Shown here piece after piece: positions 38,560-51,158 of a stretch of 64,000 bases of DNA. Each line of letters opens with the position of its first letter. Position 1 is the first letter of the stretch. Below the pieces are notes generated by a model, which searched no databases, was not told the origin of the DNA, and worked only from the letters and a program-made list of their open reading frames with translations. The stretch comes from Apteryx mantelli (lineage: Eukaryota; Chordata; Aves; Apterygiformes; Apterygidae): contig NC_089980.1 of the NCBI RefSeq assembly GCF_036417845.1, positions 111,873,169 through 111,937,168 on the forward strand, in the 5' to 3' direction. Both the position numbers and the translations under genes were made by a program.

Positions 38560-39080
38560 GGGCCAGAGTACATTTTACTGCTGGCTAGGATGAGTTATCT
38601 AGCACACTGAAACAACACATCTTCAAATCCTGCTCAGGGCAAACCCTCCCTATACAGGACAAAGTAGGTACGTTGTGGATCGTTAGCACATTAAACAGCC
38701 AGACAGTGTTCAAACCATCCTCCAGTGCAGTACAAAAAAAAAGATAGGAATCCTGATCTGTGCCTGAATAAAGAAAGCAGGCCAGTTTCCACAGTTTGCC
38801 TGAAGGAAAAATCTCCCACTGACTTAATTAGGTGCACTGCCTGCCTAAAGCCTGCATGATTTGGCCAACATTTTGTATCATTCCACTGTTATGACAGAAG
38901 TCACCATAACAATTCCAGCTGAGAAGCAGTCATGTTCTGCGTTTCATTTGGAGAACAAATGGACGATTACTGCAGGACCTGAACACGGACTTATAATAGC
39001 TAATAATACTACATAATCTTGTTGCTCAGCTCCTGTTGAGCTCTCAGATTTAATGACCCTTTTATTTATACAATGACATG
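38560..39080. promoter_or_regulatory. Candidate conserved non-coding block
   Basis: Complex, repeat-free sequence with dense homeodomain-like AT words and GATTTGGCC-type elements, unlike the low-complexity AT flanks. Called only from its look; conservation was not tested. Confidence 0.25.
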
Positions 39081-40509
39081 AGATGGAAAAGGTTTCCTAA
39101 TAGGTAAACAGAGTGAAGCTTTTGCTCTTAGGTCTTGTACGTTTTGTATAGAAAGTGCTGTTTCTTTAAAAATAGCATTTTATTTCTAATAGACACCCTT
39201 AATATTTTATTCTACTTATTATATTTTTTCTGTCATTGATATCTGGTGGCAGAGGTTTAGTTTCATTGGTTTCCCCTTTGCATATCATTCTTGTCACACT
39301 GATACCTTATTCTGATTTCTACCAATCACTTCCCAGAGTATTTTTGGTTATCTCTCTTCTCTTCTTGAGCAGACTAAATCTTGGCAATAACTCAAGTTCA
39401 CATTACCAGACACTTCAAGATGAAAAGCTTTTGGTTTTCAAGGACTTTGTATGTGTTACAGCTCTCTTGACCATAGATGACTTAGAATTATCTTGTCTTC
39501 TATTTTCTTTTTCTTCTACCCCTTCTTTTTTGTAAATTTTTGGTTTCTGAAAGGCATCTTTTTTTTCACACTTTTTGCTTACAGTTTTCAAAAGACCTTG
39601 TTCACTTCCCTTCTACATCAGAAAAAAACAAAATGCTGTAGTCAAATACGTTCTCCTAGGAGATGGACTCTATTGGTTTCTACTTTCACCTTTGTAGGCA
39701 TCCTTTTGTGAGAACTAAAACAAGCCCCCAAAACCAAAAAAAATGTGGAATTGATAAACATGATGCCAAAGCAATCAGTCCCGTCAGTTTGTATAAGGGA
39801 GTCAGATGATGAGGTTAGTGTTTTCTTTCTTTTTCATTGTCTGTCACACACAGCCTTTTTGTTGTAATGTGAGTGATGAAATATTACTTGAGCCATATTT
39901 GGGGACTCAAATAAAGAGACGTTTTAGCATATATCCAAGGGGGAAAAAAATGTGTGGAACTGAACCTACAGTAGCACTTAATGCAATCATTCTTCATGAT
40001 CAATTTTCAAATCTACTGGCTTTTCTAACTCCCCACGGATGCACTCCATCCTATTTCCTTGCCCTCATCTCCACTTCCTGCTCGGGCGGCTGGTCCTGCT
40101 CGACTCCTTGGCGTCTCTCCTCCCCCCGGCCGGCTGCCCAGACCTAGGGTGCTCTTTCACTCACATTGCATCAGCTCGCTGGAACTTGCTGAACTGTGAG
40201 TCACTTCCATGCTCTACAGCTCACCTTAAAAGCCTCTCTCCTTCTCCCGAATAAAAGCAGAGTGTGAGTTTGCATCCCAGAAGAGAATCCACCACTGGAT
40301 CATTTGGATGTTGCTGTTCTTTGGTATCTCATTGGAAACCTGGCTAGAAGTAGGCAGACTCTAATCTTTCCAGACATCCCATGGGTTATTGCTTGTTCTC
40401 CAGTATTTCTGACTGAGGACAACTTATCACTGAAGCAAATTTTCCAGCCTATTTTTTCCCCATGCAATTGAAATAAATGCTACCTAATGAACAGCTGATG
40501 AAGAGGGAC
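39081..40509. other. Intergenic 5' flank of BMP5
   Basis: T-rich with no gene. A CpG-bearing GC-rich patch lies at 40030-40150 (GCTCGGGCGGCTGG, CCCCCGGCCGGC). The overlapping short frames there are not supported. Confidence 0.45.
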
Positions 40510-40547
40510 ATTTGAGGTATCTGATACCTCAAATATAGATATTTGAG
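40510..40547. repeat. Nested perfect inverted repeats
   Basis: Two overlapping perfect hairpins. The first has 12-bp arms ATTTGAGGTATC / GATACCTCAAAT around a single T (40510-40534). The second has 9-bp arms CTCAAATAT / ATATTTGAG around AG (40528-40547). The middle arm can pair with either neighbour, so two alternative stem-loops compete. Confidence 0.85.
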
Positions 40548-43065
40548 AAAGGCTTATGCTATAATTTCTGTGCATTTTCTACCAATTTTCTTGCTGTGTA
40601 TGCCTTCCTTCTCTGCTTTGCATTTGTGCTCCAAGGACACAAAATAAAAACAAATATTGTATTTCCATTTTCATTCAGCTGTTTGGCCATAATTATAGCT
40701 CTTTGGTAATGTAATACTGTTAGCTGTTTCAGGACACAAAAGCAAATCACAAGACCATATAATTATTTCCCTGCTAATATTTTTTCAAAGTATGTGGTAG
40801 GAGATTGTCTCCTGTGCTCTTTTCCCTGTGCTCCGCTTGGAAGATACAAAGGCAGCAAAGACTTGTTGAAGGTCCTCTTGGCGTGAGAGAAACTTCTGTA
40901 GGAGGGAGCAGGGAGAGATCTGCTGGTAAAGCTGACTCCTTTATCGCTGTTCTTAGCCTGGGAGTGTGCTGGAGACAAGAAAGGAAGTGACATAATTAAC
41001 TTTGGTAATTTCCCCAGCTGGTGGGTAGTCCCTGGAGCAAAATGACTAAAAAGTGTTTGTTAGAATAGCGTCACTCTGAGGCCAAACTGAGAGAATAAAG
41101 GAGCTGTGAGCAATATTTTTAGCCCAGTCTTGGCTGTACCCAGTGTAAGCCAGGCATAGAAAAAATAAATTGGGATATATATTGTTCTAGTCCTGGACTG
41201 TTTTGTTTTTCAGTTTTAAATGTTAAGCACTTATACTGATCTCACATTGTCTATGTATCTGTCTGGTTTTATGATGCAGAATCTTAAATTAGACATGTGC
41301 TGTTTTTACCTGCTTAAGTTTGTGTGTGTCAATGTCCATCTGAATCTGTGTAAATTCCACTATTGGTTTTCCTAGCCAAATTAGATACACAACATTTATG
41401 TGCCTCTTGTAGTCGTTGGTTCTGGAAAGATACACACTCCAGCAACATTAAGCTAAATGAAAATAAATCAAGAAACAAATGTAAAGTCTGAAAAATTACA
41501 GAGCATATTTATAACATAAACTGTTACTGATGGAATGGAAAACAGTTTAGAGCTGAGTGGTATTTTCGGGTGGTTGCAGTGTCAGCGCCATGTACGTAGT
41601 GTGCAGCACCAAAAGGTGGCAGCATTCCATGCAACATTGTCAAGGAACAGCTATTGCTACTGCATGCATTTTTTCAGGCATATCACAGTAAAACATGCCT
41701 TATATCTGATGCTTTTCAAACTACTGTGATTTTGCTCCAAAGACATACTACAAAAGGCATTGTATGCATGCAGAAAATATTGTTTAATATCAAGGAGCTG
41801 AAATTCTCTGTAGAAAACTGAAATTCATCTCAACTGAGACAACACATGGCAGAACCTACTGAGATACGCTTTTCAAAGCAGTGTAGAGAAGTTCTCTGTG
41901 TTTCTGTCTCACTTGGTAGCAGAATCCATATGTACTTGTCCAGTGCATTAAAGGAAGCCTAATGCCTTTATAAACAGAGTACAGCCAAAGAACTTACTTT
42001 CCTATTTAAGGTCTGTGTGGTAATAGAGTAAGGCAGATAACACACATAACATAGCTTTATACTTCTCGGAGACCTTGAATGTAAACCTTTTCTGGTCACA
42101 GATAAGAGGAACAAAAATCTCCATTAAAAAAATTATAGAACAATTGAAGTCACCAAAAGACAGTTAATAATAAAATGCGTGCAATCTTCCAGTCAACAAT
42201 ATAAAATTTATTTAAAATATTTAACAAAGAAAGACTACTAGAGGCAAGAGGCTATTTTACAAGAGTATCCTGGCAAGAGGGGCAGCATAACAGTCAATTA
42301 TTACAAACAAAATCCAGGTTTCTTAATTAAAATACAAAATACTGGCTCTGCTGAGTAGCCTGTAATAAGTTATGTCTTGAGAAGACTGTAATTATGCTGG
42401 CGCCTGCTAGTGCTGCCATAGTTAAGTCTGTCACCATTTCCATTATAAACCCCATTTTTAAGCAATTTATAACTTAGCCATAAAAAATAATTTTAGACTG
42501 AAACTTGGCAAAGAAGTTCTTGGACCAAAAAGTTTTTTTTCTTTTTTTAATACAAATAATCTGTTTGGTCATCTTTATGTTTTTTAGAAGAGCACTAAAC
42601 AAACCAGAACTTTTATGGTTTTGAAGCTTTCTAGCCATCGTTTAATATAAACAGTTTCTTTTTTCATCTGCATTAAGAATATCCTTCATTGCTTGGAAGT
42701 AGAAGATTTTAGTTCTTTGAAGATCCATGAATACATGAAAACAAACTTCATGATTCTTTACAGAAGAGGTGAAGTATGAAGTATGACTAACATTGAATTT
42801 CAAAGGAGAAATGAGAATGAATAGAGATTTGTTAATCCTGGGCCACAGAAGAAATCACTGTAAATTGTTTCTGTCTTCTAGTTATACTCTCTGTCCATTG
42901 AAATGCACGGCCTAGCTGTGCATACTAGGTATCTTATATGTGCCTATAGATGCCTGGTTTATAACCAGGTATCTTAGATATGCTTGACATGCAACAATAT
43001 GCCAGGAAGATGGCACAGCTAGCTACCTTGAGTCTAACCTTGGCAGAAGCCAGCAGCACCTTCCC
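40548..43065. other. Intergenic 5' flank of BMP5
   Basis: No gene seen. A partial CTCF-like match (CCAAAAGGTGGCAG, 41609-41622, 12 of 14 positions) is present. Confidence 0.45.
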
Positions 43066-43147
43066 GTGGTGGAGGAAGACGAAGCAGAAGCTCCAAGGGA
43101 CAGCCTGTGGTGGAGGAAGATGAGGCAGAAGCCCCAAGGGGCATCAT
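43066..43147. repeat. 41-bp tandem duplication, two copies
   Basis: GTGGTGGAGGAAGACGAAGC... at 43066-43106 is repeated as GTGGTGGAGGAAGATGAGGC... at 43107-43147. The first roughly 36 bases of each unit differ at only a few positions. Since 41 is not a multiple of three, the duplication shifts the reading frame in any ORF crossing it, which argues against selection for coding. Confidence 0.85.
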
Positions 43148-46100
43148 CTCATGGGTCTCACGAGAAGGGAGTTGAGGCTGGAGCTTTTGTGGCAGACCCT
43201 CGTCTCTGTTTGTTCTCCAGGTGCTCCCGGGAGGATGAGGAGAATATTTGTCCAGAAGTCACATTTTACTATCCCATAGAAAGTTCTCAGTAATTTGTCC
43301 CTGTGCACATTTTATCACTGAAGGATGATAAGAGAAAATGAGCATATAAAATATCGGGCATCTGCTCTGAAAAATGACCATGAGAAGGTACACCTCTGTC
43401 CTTGGGCTATGCTGCAGTAAACTATACCTGCTGAGCATTATAGATGTAACAACAAATTAAGTCAATGACGTTCCCTGTGTATAATCCTAATTTGAGCTCT
43501 GAATAAACAAAACTCAGGTTATTTTTATGTTTCAAGGCCAAGTTTCTAGAGAGACAGATACATTTTTTGATGAGTAGTGCTGAATCACAAATAGCAAAAA
43601 CCATGAAAATAGCGTTATGAAACCACTTCCCAAAGGAAAAGATTGTTCTGCAGTCTCAGTCTGCATCTGTAGTTGTCTTATAATTTACATGATTTAACTA
43701 GAATTCTTTCAGGAAATATCATTTATTCCAAATTAAAGATCTTAATGCTAAGGAAGGAGCAACAAAGGTTGTGCAGAAATGAAGCAGAAATGAAGGTCTA
43801 TTTGTGTATACCATGTTTAGACTATGGTGCAATTTCAGATACAAAGCTTGTGATGTAAGTTATGCTCTTCTTGCCTGTGCCTGTTTCATGAGGAACATGA
43901 TTTATTCTATTAAACATCAGGCAGATCCTGTTTTCAGAACTCTGCCTGCATGAAGGAAAGGTTAGCAAGCTAAAGCAATCCTTCAACTTCAATATACAGA
44001 TTTAAGTGCAAAGTAGATAAATGCTTTCCCCATTTTTTCAGTTTTTCTCAGCTGTAGTAACAAAGCACTGAGGGGAACAAGTGGCTTTTCCAGGCCAGCA
44101 GTGTAGACTGACTTTTGACTTTATTCCTTTGCTTTGCCAGCTTAACAAATTCTGGCTTGAACTACACTGTTTGTAGTAGTAAATTTTAGCAATTATTACC
44201 TATTGTTGATTAAATGAATTTTATCACCTGTGGCAAGTTGTAAATATTTTGCAAGATAAAATCATTATGTGCTAGAAGGGCATACAGTCTAATGATAGAA
44301 ATTGAGGAAATCATTATTTTACTGTGAGCACTTTCTTTGACTTGTGTTATGGTCATTGCCGCCACATTGCTTTTGTGTTTTGCCTGGTTCAATAGACCCA
44401 ATACTGGAGACTTTACAGATTCGCATGAGGTGTTCACACACTTGCTCGTCACAATGCAGCTCAGCTCCTGTCTGCTTTTGGTTCTTGTGATGACAGTTTA
44501 GTATATACACAAAGGATACAAACAATGTCCTTTTTGATTGAACTAGCAGTAAAATGGTGGGCCAGCAGAATATCCTTTTCTAATGTTACTGGAAAATTCA
44601 AAAAATACCTGGTGTGGTATTGCTGACTCTTATTTGACTCTGAGTTGTCTATTTTCCTGAAAATGCTGTTGTGGCAAAGACTTTACAGCATTTTGCTGTT
44701 GAGTCATTGCCAGTTCCTTAGCTGGATCTGGACTGCTTCCCTGATGGATGACCATGCCCAAAGAAATCTATGTAGAAAGAGCAGTCAGCATGTACCAAAG
44801 ATTTTAGGGTACGCACGGTCTTACAATGGGCCTGTGCACATCCTTTTCTTTTGCAATCCTCTTTGAACAGTGAGAGATGACTGGTCTCTCAAGGACTGCA
44901 TGATTCATGGCAGTACTCATTTAATTGAAAGTACTGGAGCAGCAGCTCCTCTTTTACTGCCTGAGAGGCCAGCTGATCTCTTACAAAAGGGGAAACATTG
45001 CTAAACAAAGGAAGTCATTTTAAAAGAAGAAAATAACATCTGTCTACGGATATGTGGGGAGGGAAAGAAGAAATATGAAGGGCAGGAAAGGGGTAAAAGA
45101 AAATGGAGATGGTAGGGGGGCAAAGGTTTAAAGGTTAAAAAGCTGAAAAGAAAGGCCATGTGGGAGCAGAGGCAGCACTTTCAAGCAGCAGACTAAAAGG
45201 AGAGACGTAATGGGAAGAAGTATAGGAAAGAGAGGGAGAGGGCATATAAAACAAGCCAAGGGAAAAAAGTATAAAAACAAAACTGTGATTTACAAAAGGA
45301 GATTGAGAGACTGCTGTATCCTACAATTTCCAGTAGAGGTGCTAAAGTCACAGCTATAGAATTTAGTGAAAAAATGCTCACGGGAAGAAGCAAATCCCGG
45401 ATTCAGATAGGCAGAGTATTTCAAGAAACAAACAATACTGCAATGCAGCTACTTAGAGGGCATCAGTTTATGAACAAAGTTTTATACACATTTGTATTTG
45501 AAAACCGAGAGGCAGCCAGCAAGAGCTAGAAGAGGTTCGCTGAGAGAGCACTGGGGACAGCACTGGCACGGCAGAAAGTGCCTGTGGAAACACTGCAGCC
45601 AGGGAGCAATGAGACTAGCAGGTACCAGTGTGCAACTGGGGCACGGTAAAACCCTGCTATGAGCTCAGCCAAGAATAAGCTCCTGAAAAAGTGCTACGCT
45701 TTGCTGCTTACAAATGTTGCTCTCGTCCAAGTGTTTTGTATTTGCCTCAGTGCAGTTCCTCTTTTTTTTTTTTTTTTTTTTAACTAATTAGAGGCTTATT
45801 GTAAACCAAAGGGGATTTCTGGGAGCTCTCTAGGTTTGAAAATTATGCAAATGACAGCACTCTGATGCTGGCTTATATTATTAATTGTATATTTTGTGGT
45901 TCGTGTTTTCTAAAGAGTATGTGTGAAACAAGCTTTTTTTTTTTTCTAGTCCTTGAACACAATAGGTTAAAAAAAGTCTTTAGGCACATAACAAAATTAT
46001 TTTTCCCCACTTTCTTAAAGAAGAGTATATTTTTAATGCTGCAGACTATTCTGTGCTGATAGCTTTACAATGTTGTGCATGTACTATGAACAGAACAAAC

Positions 46101-49100
46101 TTCACAGATGATTATACTTGAAGCTGGAGGTCTTTCTGTAAATTTAAAACAAAGTGTTCTATTAAATGCCGTCTATAAATTCCTGATGACTTACCTCCTA
46201 GGCTGATTTGTGATTTTGCCTGAACTTTTGAAATTCTGAATGAAAAACTCTTGTGCTACGGGAAGCTGGTTGGTAGCTGAATAAATAGCACTATAATCTG
46301 CGTATTGAACACTTCTACATAGCGGATATTATTTTGCAATGCATTCTTCTGCCTGGAACATAAAACAGAAGTGCTTTCTATATATAATGCTTAATGATCC
46401 CCAGGAATATGTGTAAAGAGTATGGATATTGGGTAAAACCCCAATGGTTATCCTAAAATTCCCCTGTGGTTGAGGAGAATTCAGCACAGCTACCTTTCCA
46501 TCCTGCTATAAAGTTTAATAAAGAGATAACATTGAAAATATTTTCTATTCCGGAAATGGTAGTGTTTCTGCATGTGAAATCATTCCTGTCTTTCATACAA
46601 TAATTAGCATATGTCATGAGATTATTCTGAATAAAAGGGGTTTACATAGATATGTTGCATTTAAAAATACCATAATCAATATATGTCTCCAGCTGCCTAT
46701 TTCTTCAGCTATTTTTACCAGTTTTTACATTGTTTCTATTACAAATGGAATTCCCCTTGCATTAGGAGACTTAGCTTTCATTGATACAGAAGGATATGTT
46801 TGTATCTCTTCTACACGTGTAGGAAGTAGGAATACAATTTTCACACAACATCCACTCAATTAAACTAGAAAGTAACTGAGTGAAATATGCCTATGTATTT
46901 TGTTAATTTGGAACAAATGCACGTAGGTATAATATGTGTGAATACTCATATGTATACCTCCTGTTGGCTATACCATTGTAAATACAGTTTAGATAGTGGT
47001 AGTATAACAACTACACATAACTGTGGTGTCTGTGCAATGTTCCTGTCCCAGGAAGAGAATGGAAGACTTGCTTTCTTTTTACTGGGGAATGTCTAGTTTT
47101 AACCCCTAAAGATTTTCCTTCTTTCATGAAACCTTTTCATAGAAGTCTCTTTCTCCATGTACTTCTTGCAACAACAACCTTACACATTTTTAATGCTGGG
47201 TCATCTGTTTATGTATAATATTGATCTGAATGCCAGATTTTGCTGGTCGTTAAGGCGGAAAGAGCTAGCAGAATCATTCAGCCTGCATTTGTAGGTATCA
47301 GATTTAGACTGTAAATGTCTCGGAGTGAGTGTGCATTTTCTTCTAGTTTGTATGTGGCAAACAGCTACAGAGAACCATTGTTAGGGCAAATCACCCACGG
47401 TTACTGTGATACTGAGGATCCAGTGGACTGCTACCTTCAGTAGCCATTTGCTGATTTTATTTTGGAGTAGTGGGCAGTGCCCATCAAAACAATCACACCT
47501 GCTGTGATTGCTGTGGTCTGCTGGATAATTATGGATTTTTCCTGGTTGTAGTGTTACAATCTGTTGGAATCAGAGATTGGCGAGATCCTGATTCCCAGGT
47601 TTCATTATTTTCCTTACAGTATTGACCCTAGTATTGCCTAGGGTAGTGCGACTGCTGTAAGCTCTGAATTCACTCATCATATATGTATATGCCACACTGT
47701 TTAAGACATTCGTGCAACTGCTTCCTCCTGCCTGCTTCCAGCAGTGCCTGCATGGGTGGCACTGCGCTCCTGCCGCAGGGACCCCAGGCTCCAGATGCTC
47801 CGCGGGTTACATGCTCCTCTATCAGCTATCTATCCCTAACGTGAGCTCACTCGTGGAGTCATTTTAGTTTTCTTTTCTAATGACAGGGTAAGGACTGGTC
47901 AGGTGATTTTCTATGTTGCTTACAGGTTGACCATCTAGGGAAGAAAGCAGGTCAAGCTGCGTGTGTATTTTCTACCCCAGAATTTCAGTTTTAGATGCAG
48001 GGTAAAACTGGAATCTCTGGGTCATCTTATTCAAATCCCTGGTTTTGATTCTGGGTCAGCATTTTATACTGACCTTAACTGTTATTTGGATTTGACTGCA
48101 CTAAAAGCAGTACGAACATGCCATTTCTTTCAAGTTTCAGTATTATGCAAACAACTCTGAATATTTTTTGTTGTAAAACCAGAAACCTAGATCTAAGGTG
48201 ACTTTGAAACTGAACCCAAACCTAAACTAAATCCAGATATCTGTACCCGTGTATTTTTATATATTATCAAATAAAATATCTTGACATGCTTACATTGTAT
48301 ATCATATTTTCCTTTAGAAGTTAATTTACCTATTGGAAATATGAAGTGGGACCTATCAGCTACCATAGACTCCTTTAATTTCTTTAGCAAAGGCTTTCAT
48401 TTTTAGAGCTGGCTATATCTTACGTTTATAAGATCTCCACATTAAAAGTGGTTGTTTATAGAACAGAGGTTTATTACAAAAGGACATCATTGTATTTATA
48501 TTGATGAAAAACAGTTAAAGGCTTTTATTTTAGAGGTTCCAGTCAAGGATGCCTGGTGGCTCAGTTTGGCTAAACTAGTTTGATTACTAAAATATAAATC
48601 TTTTGTATTTAGGTTACACGTTTGGTTGTGGCTTCGTCTGAAAATGATAGGAGCTGTTTTCCTCAAATGTGTGATTACTAGCTTATATGTTTTCTTACTC
48701 TGTTTGTGTCTAGAAAGATGTTTACAACAGAAATGCACCCTGAAAACTGAGGGCATTTTTGGCTTTTTAAACTGGAAAAGATTATCTAAATGTGGACTCC
48801 AGACACTCTAGTGCGATAATATAGGAAGTTTCTATTGCTGGATGTACCGATGGGCTGAGGACTTAAATCCTCTGAGCAATCAATCCACTGGCTTTTATGA
48901 ATGCTTAGGGAAAAAAGGAAATATATTGCTGGAAAAGAGAAAAAAAACCCTGCTTACAAAATACACGATGGCCTAATTCAAAAAAGACATATGGATAGTA
49001 AGCTCTCATATATCATTGCAACTGTTTGAGCAGGACAATTGAAAGCAAAACAAAAACAGGAAATAATAGTTTTCAAATGGATTTAGAGGGGAAAAACTCA

Positions 49101-50818
49101 GTAAAAAAAGAAAGCATATTGTTCCTCCACTGAGAATAACAGGTCTTTTGCTAACTAATCTTAACTAATTTTAGTGTTAATTCAGCAGGTCTACTCCTTT
49201 CTTGGTAGAAGCACTGTCTATTATGCATGTTGATTTATGAGAGACAATTAGCTATATTTTAGTGATAGCAGAACAAGACTGTAAATGTAGAATAGGACTC
49301 ACAATATATGAGAAAAACTCGTTTGTACTTCATATACTAGATAAATTGTTCCTGGCTTCTTAGGGTGTGATTATACTTGCTGTCACACTCCCAAGTTTAC
49401 TCAAGTACTGTGATTTGCTGAGTAGGTGCTAGTCATGTAAGGGAAAACCTGATGGGATGCGTTTTATATACCTGTTTCTTTCCTTAACGTCACATATTTT
49501 GTTAACTTTTTTTGTTCATATTTTCTCTCCTTCATCAAAAGAAAGTCTCCACAAGACTTAAGGCAAATTATAGGAGTTAGAAAAATAACAGCAGATAATA
49601 TGAGCAATATGAAATTTAGCATTATGATTTTGTTTTAAGTGAGAGGAAAAACACAAGTTGCTGGCTATCGTAAAATTCTTAGCTGAACCTTAATTTCATA
49701 CATAGCAGTTAAAAAACAAAATCTATTTAATATTTCTTATTCCTTGAGTTAAGAGGTTTCTCTCTCCAGTTAATAATAGGTTCTGGGATTAAATCTTAGC
49801 TTTTGATATTTACTGAGAAATGTAGTGTGGTGATTTATGAGTCAAAATGTATTTTGAATAAATTATCATTGCAAATTACAGTTTATGAAAGTTGTGACTA
49901 TAACTGTAATTATACCATTGGCTATGCACAATTTGAAGTCTTGCCTGCTGAATAAATTTATTTTCTTTCAGATTGCATTCCCAGCATTTTCAGAAAAGAG
50001 TAAATTGAGGCTAACTGACCAAATTTCCTACAGAGGAAAAGGTCACCTGTATTTCCTAAACTTACCTAAAATATAAACATTTCTTGAATTAATGAGATGC
50101 TTTTTTAGTTTGTTATGAGAGTTTCATATTCAAGTTTATTAACTATAGACTCATAGGATCTTCCACATTACGCTATGACTTTAGCTATATATCCTAAAAT
50201 TGTTAAAGTTAAAATTGATTGTTTGGATATTCTGGAAGCTGTCAGGAAAATTGCAGTCGATAGCCAACTTAGGTTTGTTACTGTAAATTGGTAGGTGGGG
50301 GAGCTTAAAGCTTTGTCTGGCAACAGAAGGGTTAAGGACTTTTTTGCTATACCCGTTTCAAATTACAATGAGAAGCCTCTTCTTTCCCAGCAGAGTTGTG
50401 CTTACATTAGTCTTTAGATCTCTCTTGAAGAGAGCTGTTATATTTGTGCCTGCTAGAGTTGGAAATAACAGTTAAGAAGCTGCAAAGGGTTGAATGGATT
50501 TACAGAAGGTTTTTTTTTTTTTTTTTTCAAGTAAATTCATGGCAACACATTAATTTGATTAGTACATGCTTTAGAATTACTTCACACTAAAGCGATTCAA
50601 AAGATGTTAAAGTTATCACCAGGCTGCTGGACAAATGTATGTTGCACCACCAAGGTACAGATCAAGACAAATCTGTGACTCAGGATTTTATCTTGGAAAG
50701 AGCGCAAGGTGTACGAAGAACTCAGAATAACAAGGGAAGATAACTCTGGGAACTACAATGTGTCAGAAGAACAGCTCTTGCTAATACAGCTCCCCAACAA
50801 AGACCTGGTTATCTAAGG
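43148..50818. other. Proximal 5' flank of BMP5, no other gene seen
   Basis: AT-rich with purine-rich runs (45000-45300), a poly-T run (45762-45780) and a poly-T run (50512-50528). A mildly GC-rich patch lies at 47715-47815. No exon or transposon recognised. Confidence 0.5.
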
Positions 50819-50819
50819 T

Positions 50820-50826
50820 TTATATA
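50820..50826 (+). promoter_or_regulatory. BMP5: Possible TATA box of BMP5
   Basis: TTATATA followed by GG, 333 bp upstream of the BMP5 start codon. If used, it would give a 5' leader of about 300 nt. Mammalian BMP5 leaders are longer, as I recall, so the true start site may lie further upstream. Confidence 0.3.
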
Positions 50827-50998
50827 GGAATGTCTAGGTCAGCTGACAAAATACTGGTCTTCTGCTCCATAAGTGCAGAAAAAACGATAACAACAGTGGA
50901 AAATTGGAAGTCTGAATTTCAGCTTTCTTAGAAATAACTGCAACCTGACACATTCCATAATATTTAAACAGGGTGGGGGGGAAGAGAAATCACCAAAG

Positions 50999-51028
50999 AT
51001 GTTACGTTTAGAGATGACACTGACATGA
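50999..51028 (+). promoter_or_regulatory. BMP5: Short upstream ORF in presumed BMP5 leader
   Basis: An ATG at 50999 opens nine codons ending TGA at 51026-51028. A second ATG at 51025, overlapping that stop as ATGA, opens a four-codon frame ending TAA at 51037-51039. Both finish about 120 nt before the BMP5 start, a layout compatible with reinitiation. They matter only if the mRNA includes them. Confidence 0.35.
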
Positions 51029-51106
51029 AGAATAGGTAAATTTTGTTTTTCAGCCACTGGGCAAGCAGACCTCATAGGAACTCAGAACAAGTAGGAGAAC
51101 GATTTT

Positions 51107-51141
<35 letters not shown>
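51107..51141 (+). repeat. BMP5: (TTG)n microsatellite in presumed BMP5 5' UTR
   Basis: Eleven or so TTG/GTT units followed by a pyrimidine tract, ending 17 nt before the BMP5 start codon. It creates a leucine-rich frame without an ATG that overlaps the coding exon; that frame is not a gene. Repeat length may vary between individuals or species. Confidence 0.9.
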
Positions 51142-51158
51142 CTTTTTCCTTTTCAAAG

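Noticed and set aside
43066..43293. Acidic ORF over the 41-bp duplication
   Set aside because: The period shifts the frame between copies, so the encoded peptides differ between units.
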